Shown here one piece after another: positions 25,395 to 33,967 of a stretch of 64,000 nt of DNA. The DNA comes from RGIG995 sp045635765 (GTDB lineage: Bacteria; Bacillota; Clostridia; Oscillospirales; UBA644). A model generated the notes under the pieces. That model was given only the letters and a program-made list of their open reading frames with translations, was not told the DNA's origin and made no database searches. The position numbers were made by a program, and so were the translations under genes. The stretch lies in contig JAZTWH010000026.1 of the NCBI GenBank assembly GCA_045635765.1, forward strand, positions 20,191 through 84,190, written 5' to 3'. Each line of letters opens with the position of its first letter. Within the stretch, counting starts at the first letter, position 1.

Positions 25395-26525
25395 TTACTT
25401 CCCGTTATAAATTCTTGGAATACGCTTTCCGATGCTGCACAGAATTTCGTAGTGGATGGTTTCTGCATAGGCTGCTAAATCTGCGGCGGAAATAGTCTCA
25501 TCTCCGCTTGTTCCGATGAGGGTGACCTCGTCCCCGAGACGGACGGGGATTCCGGTGACGTCGATCACGCATTGATCCATACAGACTCTCCCCAGGATCC
25601 TGGTTCGCCTCCCGTTGATCAGCACCGGTCCATTTCCCAAAGCCCGGTGGAGCCCGTCGCCGTATCCGATGCAGACGGTTGCCACGTCTAAGGGAACCTC
25701 CGTGCGGAAGGTACGGTTATAACTGACCGCGTCCCCCGGTTGAAGATGATGAATCTGGGCTATGTGGGCCTTCAGTTCTAAGGCCGGCTTCAGACCGAAA
25801 TTCCCGGCAGAGGGATCGGGTGGGTAGCCGTAAAGAACAATCCCCGGCCGCACCATGTCTAAGTGCATTTTCGGATAGGAAAGGGTGGCTCCGCTATTGG
25901 CACAATGGCGTAACGGGAAGGTGACTGACCGATGTTGCAATTCTTCGATCACCTGCATGAACCGGGCAAATTGTTCGTCCGTGTGCGGAAGATCCGGTTC
26001 GTCGGAGGAGGTAAAATGGGTGAAAATCCCCTCGTATTCCAGGGAGGGGGTTCGTTTCATGACGGAGGCAATGACCTTCGCCGTTTCTGCGGCGGAAGTT
26101 TCGTCGTGGGCATAAAATCCCAACCGGCTCATTCCCGTGTCGATTTTCAAATGAACCTTCAGCCGTTCTCCCGGAGCCAACTCCTTTTGAAGGGCCATAA
26201 GGTAATCCTCCTCAAAGGCGCACTGGGTCAGCCTCCAGCGGGCCAGCAGCCGTGCTTCCAGGGGAGAGGTGTACCCTAAGATCAGAATGGGAGTCTCGAT
26301 TCCTTGTTCCCGCAGTTGAATTCCTTCGTCGGTGCAGGCAACTCCGAAATAGTCGCTGTCCCATAAGGTTCTTGCAACCTCCACAGCCCCGTGGCCGTAT
26401 CCGTCTGCCTTTACTACGGACATCACTTTGCACCCCGGCCGAAGCAGGGATTTTACCGTATGAAAATTGTGGCGGATCGCAGACAGATCCACGGAAGCAA
26501 AGGTACGGCAGCGTGATTGTTCCAT
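25395..26525 (-). CDS. alr: alanine racemase
   Basis: PLP enzyme giving D-alanine for peptidoglycan. The PLP lysine lies in SVVKADGYGHGAVEVA (about residues 36-51), the C-terminal domain has the catalytic tyrosine region AVSYNRTF, and RVCMDQCVIDVT is the family signature. The 376-residue length is typical. It starts 12 bases after the upstream nnr gene and is followed by proB after 18 bases, so alr may be part of a nnr-alr-proBA transcript. Confidence 0.96.
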   Translation of the reverse strand: MEQSRCRTFASVDLSAIRHNFHTVKSLLRPGCKVMSVVKADGYGHGAVEVARTLWDSDYFGVACTDEGIQLREQGIETPILILGYTSPLEARLLARWRLTQCAFEEDYLMALQKELAPGERLKVHLKIDTGMSRLGFYAHDETSAAETAKVIASVMKRTPSLEYEGIFTHFTSSDEPDLPHTDEQFARFMQVIEELQHRSVTFPLRHCANSGATLSYPKMHLDMVRPGIVLYGYPPDPSAGNFGLKPALELKAHIAQIHHLQPGDAVSYNRTFRTEVPLDVATVCIGYGDGLHRALGNGPVLINGRRTRILGRVCMDQCVIDVTGIPVRLGDEVTLIGTSGDETISAADLAAYAETIHYEILCSIGKRIPRIYNGK

Positions 26526-26537
26526 AAAATGAACTCC

Positions 26538-28007
26538 TTAGGCGATGGTTTCAAACTCTTTGAGAAGTTTTGCTACGGTCAGGGGAAGATCCGAAGGGAG
26601 AATCCCGTGTTCCGAAAGGTCTTGTTTCAGGCGGTCGGCGGCGGCTCCGTGGAGATAGACTCCGCAGATTGCCGCATCCCGGGCGGAATAGCCCTGGGCC
26701 AAAAAGGATGCGATCATCCCGGCCAGAACGTCTCCGCTTCCTCCCTTGGAAAGACCGGTGTTTCCGTTGAGGTTGATAAAGGCCCGGTCCCGGTCCGCAA
26801 TAATGGTGTGATGCCCCTTCAAAACGACGGTGACGGGCCATTTGTCCAGGCATTTCTTGATGGATCCCAGGCGGTCGGATTCTACCCGGCCCACCGAGGT
26901 TTGCAACAGTCGGGCAAATTCCGCCGGATGTGGAGTCAAAATAACCTCCGCCCCGGGGTTCTCCCGTAAAAAAGTATCCAATAATCCGGGATTGTCCGCA
27001 ATTAAATTGATGGCGTCTGCATCCAACAGAATAGATTTCCTTTGATTGAAGGCAAACTGTAAGGCCTTTTTATCCTTTCCCATTCCGCATCCGGCTAAGA
27101 CGGCGGTGGCCTTTACGGTGCCCTTTCGTTCTACGAAGACCGGCTCGGCCAGCTTTGATTGCAGTACGGGGATAACCTGCCGGGGCAGAGCCAGGGTAAG
27201 CAGTCCCACGCCGCACCGCAGTGCTCCCAGGGCGGAAAGATAGGCGGCCCCGGTCATATTCTTCGATCCGCAGACCGAAAGCAAGGTCCCGAAGGTTCCC
27301 TTATGGGAATTCTCGGGCCGGGGATGGATCAAGCGTTTGACCGATTCCCCGTCGATCAATTCGATTCCGGGAGATTGGGCCAAGGCTTCTTTGGGAATTC
27401 CAATATCGCAAAGAACGACCTTTCCGCAAAAGTTTTTCCCGGGGTAAAGGAAAAAACATGGTTTATATGCGGCCAAAGTGACGGTGACCTTTGCCCGAAG
27501 TGCACCGTCGCAGACTTTGCCGTCGTCACAGCTGACTCCCGAGGGAACGTCGCAGGCCACGGTGGCTTTGTTCCCGATTCCGTCAAAGATTTCTTTGACG
27601 TGGGTGGGCAATTCCCCTTTAAATCCCGTGCCGTAGACGCAGTCGACGATCAAGTCCGAGTCCCGGGCGGAAGAAAGGATTTCTTCCTTCTGCTCTATTA
27701 CAAGAGATGGGGGGACGGTTCGGAACATGACTGCGGCGTCGGGGGAAAATTCCCTTCCGCACAGGAGGGCTACCGTGACCGAGTACCCCATTTCCTTCAG
27801 GATTCGTGCCGCCGCAAAGCCGTCTCCGCCGTTGTTTCCCTTCCCACAGAGGAACAAGACCTCTGCCGGGGGAGCGGCCAGCTTCGTGCAGTGCTTGGTC
27901 AGGGCCAAGGCAGCTTTGCTCATCAGCGTCAGGGTGGGAATATTCAGTTTTTGTTCGCAGTATCCGTCGGCGTTTCGCATCTGACGGGAGGTATAAACCA
28001 ATCTCAT
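26538..28007 (-). CDS. nnr: bifunctional NAD(P)H-hydrate epimerase / ADP-dependent dehydratase
   Basis: Repairs damaged NADHX/NADPHX. The N-terminal YjeF epimerase domain (about 1-210) has LCGKGNNGGDGFAAARIL and the VDCVYGTGF/DVPSGVS blocks. The C-terminal kinase-like dehydratase domain (about 220-489) has GTLLSVCGSKNMTGAAYLS, LTPHPAEFARLL, VVLKGHHTII and GGSGDVLAGMIASFLAQG. The 489 residues match fused enzymes. Pairing with alr is frequent in bacteria. Confidence 0.95.
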   Translation of the reverse strand: MRLVYTSRQMRNADGYCEQKLNIPTLTLMSKAALALTKHCTKLAAPPAEVLFLCGKGNNGGDGFAAARILKEMGYSVTVALLCGREFSPDAAVMFRTVPPSLVIEQKEEILSSARDSDLIVDCVYGTGFKGELPTHVKEIFDGIGNKATVACDVPSGVSCDDGKVCDGALRAKVTVTLAAYKPCFFLYPGKNFCGKVVLCDIGIPKEALAQSPGIELIDGESVKRLIHPRPENSHKGTFGTLLSVCGSKNMTGAAYLSALGALRCGVGLLTLALPRQVIPVLQSKLAEPVFVERKGTVKATAVLAGCGMGKDKKALQFAFNQRKSILLDADAINLIADNPGLLDTFLRENPGAEVILTPHPAEFARLLQTSVGRVESDRLGSIKKCLDKWPVTVVLKGHHTIIADRDRAFINLNGNTGLSKGGSGDVLAGMIASFLAQGYSARDAAICGVYLHGAAADRLKQDLSEHGILPSDLPLTVAKLLKEFETIA

Positions 28008-28031
28008 CTGCTTTGACGTCCTTTCGACCGA

Positions 28032-28559
28032 TCAGCCTTCAAAGGGAACCTGAACTCTTCGCTTCATGTCGTCCAGGATTTCTTTTTTTGGCTCCCAGAT
28101 CAGTAGAACGTTCCCCATTTGCCGGTGACGGAGGGTAAGGTAGCACAAGGTATGCTCCGTGGCGTAGCCGGAGGTCACATCGATGACCTTATCAAAGGGG
28201 ACGTTGGATTTTATGGACTCCCGATAGACCCCAAACCGGGTCACGTCGGCGGCCTTGATGGAAATGATCCGCTTGCGGGAGGATTTCGCCGTGATGCAGT
28301 CAAAATCAATATCTCCGTTGAAGTAGAGATATTCGTACTCCTTATCAAACTGCTGAAACCATTGATATTTAAAGGAAAAATAGGCGAGGATCACCACGAT
28401 CATCGTTCCGGTCATCAGTCCGAAGCGATCGGACAAGGCGGAGAAAATCAAGATGATGGCCACGGAACCTGCCACGCAACCGACAAAGACCAGGATCTGC
28501 AGCAGTCGCTCCAAGGGCGATTTGCGTTTGCGGTAAAGTTGTTCGGTATAAAGATCCAT
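28032..28559 (-). CDS. DUF6106-like membrane-anchored protein
   Basis: A 175-residue protein with a short basic N-terminus, two adjacent membrane helices at about 18-60, and a soluble C-terminal part beginning EYEYLYFNGDIDFDCI followed by KSSRKRIISI. That pattern (EYEY-NGDID then KS-RKR) recalls the DUF6106 family; its function is unknown and the identification is from memory. It is transcribed with ireB. Confidence 0.6.
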   Translation of the reverse strand: MDLYTEQLYRKRKSPLERLLQILVFVGCVAGSVAIILIFSALSDRFGLMTGTMIVVILAYFSFKYQWFQQFDKEYEYLYFNGDIDFDCITAKSSRKRIISIKAADVTRFGVYRESIKSNVPFDKVIDVTSGYATEHTLCYLTLRHRQMGNVLLIWEPKKEILDDMKRRVQVPFEG

Positions 28560-28570
28560 AACTTCTCCTT

Positions 28571-28822
28571 TTAACGCAAGCCCAGATAGGCCTTGACCAA
28601 TTGATGCAGCATTTCGTCTCGGTCAAATTTGCGAATCAGGGAACGGGCACCGTTGTGACTGGTGATATAGGTGGGATCTTCGGAGAGAAGGTACCCCACG
28701 ATTTGGTTCAAAGGATCATATCCCTTTTCCACCAACGCATCGTAGACGGCGGTGAGGGTCCGCTTCATTTCATCGTCCTTTTGATTCTTCAGGGAAAAGG
28801 TAATCGTATTGTGATCTGCCAT
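28571..28822 (-). CDS. ireB: IreB family regulatory phosphoprotein (UPF0297)
   Basis: An 83-residue cytosolic protein. The family block GYDPLNQIVGYLLSEDPTYI and HNGARSLIRKFDRDEM are near-diagnostic. In Enterococcus IreB is a substrate of the PASTA kinase IreK and tunes cell-envelope stress and cephalosporin resistance. The ATG at 28822 follows AAAGGAG; an earlier in-frame codon at 28846 lies before it. The common alaS/ruvX neighbours are replaced by pheT and the DUF6106-like gene. Confidence 0.93.
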   Translation of the reverse strand: MADHNTITFSLKNQKDDEMKRTLTAVYDALVEKGYDPLNQIVGYLLSEDPTYITSHNGARSLIRKFDRDEMLHQLVKAYLGLR

Positions 28823-28860
28823 GGCAGTAAAGCTCCTTTCAGGCAAATGGTATCATGAAT

Positions 28861-31245
28861 TTATTTTCTCAGGGTAATGCCGTCCTTCTCCAGGGTTTCC
28901 AAAATGGTATTGACGACGGGATCAATGTCTCCGTCGGTGAGAGTCTTTTGGGGATCCCGCAGGGTCAGGGAGTAGGCAATGCTCTTTTTTCCTTCGCCCA
29001 GGGTGGCACTGCGGTAAACGTCGAAGGCACAGACGTCCTCAAGGATTTCTCCGGCAACAGCCCGGATCTTGCGTTCAATTTCTCCGGAAAGGACGGTCTC
29101 GTCGCAGACCAATGCCAGGTCTCGGGTAACGGCCGGGAATTTGGGCAGGGGCTTATACCCCTTCTTCCCGTCAGCCCGGGCAAACAGGTCCTTCAGGGAC
29201 AGTTCTGCGGCGTAGACCTCCCCGGCCAGTTCAAAATTCTTCACGGTTGCCGGATGCAATTGACCGAATACGCCCAAATCCGTATCTCCGGCTTTGATCT
29301 TGGCGGTGCGGCCGGGATGATAGGAGGGATTGGTCTTGCAGGGCAGGAAGGAAACGTCTCCCACGCCCATAGTCCCAAGAACCTCCTCCAGGCGGCCCTT
29401 CATTTCGTAGAAATCCATGCCGTCTCCGTAGGCACCCAGGGTAACGATCTTCGGTTCCTCGGGGAGTTTGCTTTCTTCGGCGTTTTTCCGATAAACGGTG
29501 GCCACCTCGTACAAATGGGCGGCAGGAATTCGGTTGTTGTAGTTGTTTGCCAGCACTTCCAGCATCGAGGGGAGAGCCGTGGTCCGCATGACGGAGGTGT
29601 CTTCTCCCAGGGGATTTTTGATTCGCAGACAGTTGCGTTTTTCGTCCTCTTGGGAAAGAAGGATCTTATCCAATCCTTTGGGAGAGACGAAGGAGTAGGT
29701 TTCGATTTCGCTGAATCCCACGGAGCGAAGGGCAATGCGGAGATTCCGTTCAAATTTCTGCTCCTCGGTCAGGCCGCCGGATTTGATGTCGGCGGAAAAG
29801 GAGAAGGAGGGAATGTTATCATAGCCGTAAAACCGAGCCACTTCCTCCGAAAGATCGTATTTGTTCTCCACGTCGGACCGGAAGGAGGGTACGGTTACCG
29901 TTCCCGTAGAAAGATCCACGGAAAATCCCACCCGTTCCAGCAATTCCTTGATCATTTCGTCGGTGGCGTTGACGTTGACGTAGTTGCGGATCCAGTCCCC
30001 TTCCAGGGGAATACGCCGGGGCTCCTTGTTGCTGAAATCTTCGTCAATTACGTTGGGGGAGACCTTTCCGGCCCCCAGCAGTTCTACCAGTTCGCAGGCC
30101 CGATTGAGGGCAGATACGGTCATTTGAGGGTCAATGTTTTTTTCAAAGTGGGCCGAGGCCTCGGTACGCATGCCCAGCTTTTTTGCGGTACGGCGGACGG
30201 AGGGCCCGAAGAAATTGGCAGATTCAAAGACCACGGTGACGGTGTCTTCCGTAATCTCGCTGTTGGCTCCTCCCATAACTCCGGCCACGGCCACGGGCTT
30301 TCTGTCGTCGGCAATGACCAGCATCTCGGGATCCAGCGTCCGCCCCTGGTCGTCTAGGGTTCGGATAACTTCCCCGTCCTTGGCTCTGCGGACGGTGATG
30401 TGTCCGCCGTCGAGACAGGCGTAGTTAAAGGCGTGCATGGGTTGTCCGTATTCCATCATCACGTAGTTGGTGATGTCAACGATGTTGTTGATAGAACGGA
30501 TTCCGCAGGCCCGAAGGCGTTCGACCATCCACATGGGGGAAGGTCCGATCTTTACGTCGGTGACGATCCGGGCGGAATACCGGGGGCACAGGTCTTTATC
30601 TGCAACGGTGACCTTCAGGTATTTTGTCGCATCTTCCCCTTCGCCTTTTACCGTCGGTTCCTTTACCGTCAGGGGAAGGCGGAAGGTTCCGGCCGCTTCT
30701 CTGGCAACGCCGATCATGGAGAGACAGTCGGGGCGGTTGGTCATAATGTCCGCTTCAAATACGGTATCGTCCAGCCCCAGCTGTTCCCGGATGTCCCGTC
30801 CTACGGTCCCTTCCTTGAGGATCAACAGTCCGTCGGAAATGGCGTCGGGATAGTCGTTGACCGTTAATCCCAATTCTTCCACCCCGCAGAACATTCCGTT
30901 GGAGACCACGCCCCGGAGCTTGCCCCGTTCGATCTTGGTCCCGTCGGGAAGGGTGGATTTGTGCTTTGCTAAGGGGACCAGGTCCCCCACCTTCATATTC
31001 TTAGCTCCCGTGACGATTTGAAGGGGCTCTTCTTCTCCTGCGTCTACCATGCAGACCACCAGTTTGTCCGCATTTGGGTGCTGTTCGATGGACAGAATTT
31101 TGCAGACCACCACGTTGGAGATCCCTTCGTCCATCCGGCGGAAGCCCTTGATCTCGGTTCCCGTCATATTTAATTCGTGGGCAACGGTCTTGTCCGGTGC
31201 ATCCACGGGGGTGTATTCTTTCAGCCAGCGATAGGATACGTTCAT
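28861..31245 (-). CDS. pheT: phenylalanine--tRNA ligase beta subunit
   Basis: 794 residues with the full domain order: N-terminal core, tRNA-binding domain at about 40-150 (VVCKILSIEQHPNADKLVVCMVD), B3/B4 editing domain at about 200-380, B5 at about 395-470, catalytic-like core, and the C-terminal anticodon-binding FDX-ACB domain (about 700-794, FPAVTRDLALVCDE). It partners PheS as an alpha2beta2 synthetase. The stop-start gap to pheS is 24 bases, so they are co-transcribed. Confidence 0.97.
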   Translation of the reverse strand: MNVSYRWLKEYTPVDAPDKTVAHELNMTGTEIKGFRRMDEGISNVVVCKILSIEQHPNADKLVVCMVDAGEEEPLQIVTGAKNMKVGDLVPLAKHKSTLPDGTKIERGKLRGVVSNGMFCGVEELGLTVNDYPDAISDGLLILKEGTVGRDIREQLGLDDTVFEADIMTNRPDCLSMIGVAREAAGTFRLPLTVKEPTVKGEGEDATKYLKVTVADKDLCPRYSARIVTDVKIGPSPMWMVERLRACGIRSINNIVDITNYVMMEYGQPMHAFNYACLDGGHITVRRAKDGEVIRTLDDQGRTLDPEMLVIADDRKPVAVAGVMGGANSEITEDTVTVVFESANFFGPSVRRTAKKLGMRTEASAHFEKNIDPQMTVSALNRACELVELLGAGKVSPNVIDEDFSNKEPRRIPLEGDWIRNYVNVNATDEMIKELLERVGFSVDLSTGTVTVPSFRSDVENKYDLSEEVARFYGYDNIPSFSFSADIKSGGLTEEQKFERNLRIALRSVGFSEIETYSFVSPKGLDKILLSQEDEKRNCLRIKNPLGEDTSVMRTTALPSMLEVLANNYNNRIPAAHLYEVATVYRKNAEESKLPEEPKIVTLGAYGDGMDFYEMKGRLEEVLGTMGVGDVSFLPCKTNPSYHPGRTAKIKAGDTDLGVFGQLHPATVKNFELAGEVYAAELSLKDLFARADGKKGYKPLPKFPAVTRDLALVCDETVLSGEIERKIRAVAGEILEDVCAFDVYRSATLGEGKKSIAYSLTLRDPQKTLTDGDIDPVVNTILETLEKDGITLRK

Positions 31246-31269
31246 GTTAAATTCCCTTCTTTCGTCCCA

Positions 31270-32289
31270 TTAAAACATATTCAGGAAGCGGACGTCGTTG
31301 TCGTAGAACATCCGAATATCGTCCACGCCGTAACGGCCCATAACCAGCCGTTCCAGCCCCATGCCGAAGGCAAAGCCGGAATAGACGTCGGGATCGATTC
31401 CGCAATGGGCCAGAACCTTGGGGTTGACCATGCCGGCACCGCCGATTTCGATCCATCCTTCGTTTTTGCAGAATTTACAACCCTCTCCGCCGCACTTGAA
31501 GCAGGAGATGGAGATTTCCGCAGAGGGCTCCGTAAAGGGAAAGAAGTCGGGCCGGATCCGGGTCTTGGTTTCGGGCCCGAAGAGTTTCTTGGAGATCAAT
31601 TCCAGGGATCCCTTCAGATGAGCCATGGTAATACCCTTGTCCACCACAAGTCCTTCAATCTGATGGAAAATGGGAGAGTGGGTGGCGTCTACCTCGTCAA
31701 TCCGAAATACCCGGCCGGGGGAAATAACCCGGATGGGGGGCTGGGTCTGCTCCATGACCCGGACCTGTACCGAGGAGGTTTGGGTCCGCAGCAGCATCTC
31801 GGGAGAGAAATAGAAGGTATCCTGGGTGTCTCTCGCCGGATGGTCCTGAGGAATGTTCAGGGCTTCAAAGTTATAGTAATCGTACTCCACTTCCGGGCCG
31901 GAAGCAATGGAAAAGCCCATGCTGATAAAGGCATCTTTGATCTCGTCCAATACCAGATTTAGGGGATGCTGCTTGCCGACGGTCCGCTTTTTCCCGGGGA
32001 GGGTTACGTCCAAGGCTTCTTGTTCCAGCCGGCGGTTCAGTTCTTCTTGCTCCAAAATCGCCTTTTTGGTGCGGATTCCCGCATCAATGAAGGTTCTCAC
32101 CTCGTTTGCGATCTGTCCGATGACGGGGCGTTCCTCGGGGGTAAGCTTCCCCATCTGGGATAAGAGGGCCGTAAGCTCCCCCTTCTTTCCGGCAAAGCGA
32201 ACCCGAACCGCTTCCAGTTCTTCCGAAGTTCCGGCCGCTTTCAGGGCTTCCTCGGCCCTTTTTTTCACTGCGTAGAGTTGTTCTTTCAT
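31270..32289 (-). CDS. pheS: phenylalanine--tRNA ligase alpha subunit
   Basis: Class II catalytic subunit, 339 residues. An N-terminal coiled coil (about 1-85) binds tRNA. Motif 2 is RVFRIDEVDATHSPIFHQIEGLVVD, and motif 3 GFAFGMGLERLVMGRYG lies near the C-terminus. A strong promoter lies about 58 bases upstream of the start codon. That leader is too short for a T-box, unlike many Bacillota pheST operons, so control may be at initiation. Confidence 0.97.
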   Translation of the reverse strand: MKEQLYAVKKRAEEALKAAGTSEELEAVRVRFAGKKGELTALLSQMGKLTPEERPVIGQIANEVRTFIDAGIRTKKAILEQEELNRRLEQEALDVTLPGKKRTVGKQHPLNLVLDEIKDAFISMGFSIASGPEVEYDYYNFEALNIPQDHPARDTQDTFYFSPEMLLRTQTSSVQVRVMEQTQPPIRVISPGRVFRIDEVDATHSPIFHQIEGLVVDKGITMAHLKGSLELISKKLFGPETKTRIRPDFFPFTEPSAEISISCFKCGGEGCKFCKNEGWIEIGGAGMVNPKVLAHCGIDPDVYSGFAFGMGLERLVMGRYGVDDIRMFYDNDVRFLNMF

Positions 32290-32346
32290 GTTATGTCACC
32301 TTTTATTTTCGCACTCGCGTGCGGCGATTTATTTAATTTATTTTAT

Positions 32347-32375
32347 ATTATAACATAACCCGAAGAAAAAAGCAA
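32347..32375 (-). promoter_or_regulatory. sigma-A promoter for pheS-pheT
   Basis: Minus strand TTGCTT (32370-32375), 17-base spacer ending TGT, TATAAT (32347-32352). The short leader has a small CGCAC/GTGCG hairpin near 32320-32333. Confidence 0.8.
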
Positions 32376-32417
32376 GGTGCAAGCCGTACTTTTTTATGAC
32401 AATTCATCGGATTTTTC

Positions 32418-32521
32418 TCACATCAACGCTGCACACATGGTCAAAAGCCCTCGGAGCGTAAGATGATTCTCACGTCAACGCCGCACACATGGTCAAAAGG
32501 TCCCGGAGCTTGAGATAATTC
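32418..32521 (-). repeat. two-copy, 52-base tandem repeat of the 3' end of the M14-like gene
   Basis: The gene's final codons, N-Y-L-K-L-R-D-L-L-T-M-C-A-A-L-T-stop (32470-32521), are followed directly by a second copy (32418-32469). This reads N-H-L-T-L-R-G-L-L-T-M-C-A-A-L-M-stop in its own frame. The central TTTTGACCATGTGTG is identical. The 52-base period shifts the frame, yet the copy again ends in TGA. Confidence 0.9.
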
Positions 32522-33246
32522 TTTTGATCTTCCTCGGGAAGACGCAGCTCTACGGTCTTAATCCCCCGGTCGGTCAGCCATTGCAGAGCCGTTCCGTCGG
32601 TGTCTTGGGCGGGGGAGACGGGAAGGGAGGCGTATTGACCCAAGAAAACAGCTTCCCGAAGCTCCTTGGGCGTGGCCTTTTCGGGATAATGCAACGCCCT
32701 TTCTCCCCATCGAAGAAGGACGGCTCCGGCGGGAGGATTTTGCCGGATCCGGGCGGTCAAAGCTCTGACCTCCGGCTCGCTTTCGGGGAAGGGGCCCAAA
32801 TCCGTTCTTTGAGGGTCTGCAGTTCTCATTTTGATCCAGTTTGCATTAAAGTTTCGGTTTAAATCTATGCCTCTTGCATTGGTGTGCATAAGAGAATGTT
32901 TTGTTGAGTTTTTCAGTAAATTTTGGTTTTCTATTAAACCGTTTTGGTTTATATTAAAAGCGTCTGGATTTAAGACGGGAATCAGTCGGATTTTGCATTT
33001 GTTTTTTAAAATTTTAAGGTCAAAATCTCCCAAAATTCCCCCGTAATATTCTCCTTCCGCCAAATGGTGCCGGAAGCGGAAAAGCATCTCGGACAGGGGA
33101 CGGTCTTGGGGGGTAAATCCCGAGAGAAACAGAATCGATTTGTCCCGGTCTCCCCAGGGATACTCTTCCAGTGCCTTTCCCGAGAGGGTGCGACCGAAAA
33201 CGATAGGCGGTTCCGTCGGATATATTTCCTGAAAATTCATTTCCAT
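32470..33246 (-). CDS. M14-type zinc carboxypeptidase-like protein, probably catalytically dead
   Basis: A 258-residue protein with the fold marks of M14 peptidases: RLIPVLNPDAFNINQNGL, the ARGIDLNRNFNANW substrate-binding block, and KTVELRLP where the catalytic Glu of the family sits. The usual first zinc motif HGxE reads SGFTPQDRP, so both His and Glu are missing, and the later LHS-type histidine is LLRWGERALHYP, with Arg there. All three zinc ligands therefore seem lost. The start at 33246 follows GGAGG. The central third is AT-rich and Asn/Lys-rich, unlike the rest. A pseudo-enzyme or cell-wall binder is possible. Confidence 0.72.
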   Translation of the reverse strand: MEMNFQEIYPTEPPIVFGRTLSGKALEEYPWGDRDKSILFLSGFTPQDRPLSEMLFRFRHHLAEGEYYGGILGDFDLKILKNKCKIRLIPVLNPDAFNINQNGLIENQNLLKNSTKHSLMHTNARGIDLNRNFNANWIKMRTADPQRTDLGPFPESEPEVRALTARIRQNPPAGAVLLRWGERALHYPEKATPKELREAVFLGQYASLPVSPAQDTDGTALQWLTDRGIKTVELRLPEEDQKNYLKLRDLLTMCAALT

Positions 33247-33292
33247 GACAGTTCCTCCAAAAGGTTTTTAGAATAAATTTTCGAAAAAATTG

Positions 33293-33306
33293 CGAACACG
33301 TATTTA
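33293..33306 (+). promoter_or_regulatory. candidate LexA operator upstream of NUDIX-lexA
   Basis: CGAACACGTATTTA matches 12 of 14 positions of the Bacillus-type LexA box CGAACRNRYGTTYC and overlaps the -35 of the promoter serving the NUDIX gene and lexA. Autoregulation of lexA would be expected. The right half is weak. Confidence 0.4.
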
Positions 33307-33331
33307 CAAACCGAAAAAGTTGTGATATAAT
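33303..33331 (+). promoter_or_regulatory. sigma-A promoter for NUDIX-lexA
   Basis: TTTACA (33303-33308), 17-base spacer ending TGA, TATAAT (33326-33331). Confidence 0.75.
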
Positions 33332-33368
33332 TGAAGCAGAATCAGACGGAATGGGGTGTGGTCCCGCA

Positions 33369-33905
33369 ATGGCCCAGAGGAAGGTTTGGGAGTCTTTTCG
33401 GAAATACGAAGGAAAAATCCTTTCGGTCCGACTGGACGTGGTGGAGATGGAGGACGGGTCCCGTGCTCCCCGAGAGGTGGTGGAGCATAAGCCCGCCGTC
33501 AGCGTCCTTCCCATGGACGGGGAGGGGAACGTTTATTTGGTCCGTCAGTACCGTCATGCCGTGGGCAGAGACATGGTCGAGGCTCCCGCCGGCTTGATGG
33601 AATCGGGGGAAACTCCCGAGCAGGCGGCTCTGCGGGAGCTGAGAGAAGAGACCGGGATCCTCGGTTCGGTTACCGCCGTCGGAGAGTATCTTCCTACTCC
33701 GGGCTACTGTGAAGAGGTGATTCACCTTTTCCTTGCAAAAACCGAATCTTTTGGCAAAACTGACCCCGATGAGGATGAATTTGTCCAGACGGTAAAACTC
33801 CCCTTTGACGAATTTTACCGGCAGGTCTGTCAGGGGCGGATCCAAGACGGAAAAACCGTTGCCCTGGCATTGCACGCAAAGGAAGCGTACGCAAAGCCCA
33901 TGTAA
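33369..33905 (+). CDS. NUDIX hydrolase (ADP-ribose pyrophosphatase type)
   Basis: A 178-residue NUDIX protein with an intact NUDIX box, GLMESGETPEQAALRELREETGI, preceded by VYLVRQYRHAVGRDMVEAPAG, the pattern of ADP-ribose pyrophosphatases (YqkG/NudF). It would split ADP-ribose to AMP and ribose-5-phosphate. Two starts are possible, 33351 and 33369; neither has a strong ribosome binding site, and I prefer 33369 because it leaves a normal leader after the promoter. It lies 62 bases before lexA, probably on one mRNA. Confidence 0.9.
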   Translation: MAQRKVWESFRKYEGKILSVRLDVVEMEDGSRAPREVVEHKPAVSVLPMDGEGNVYLVRQYRHAVGRDMVEAPAGLMESGETPEQAALRELREETGILGSVTAVGEYLPTPGYCEEVIHLFLAKTESFGKTDPDEDEFVQTVKLPFDEFYRQVCQGRIQDGKTVALALHAKEAYAKPM

Positions 33906-33967
33906 AACCCACGGGAACGAGGGGGAAGCGTAGTCGAAACGTACAACGAAACGTAAGGAGAACAGGT

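Noticed and set aside
32290..32400. T-box or attenuator upstream of pheS
   Set aside because: The leader after the promoter is only about 50 bases, with a small hairpin and no specifier-loop architecture.
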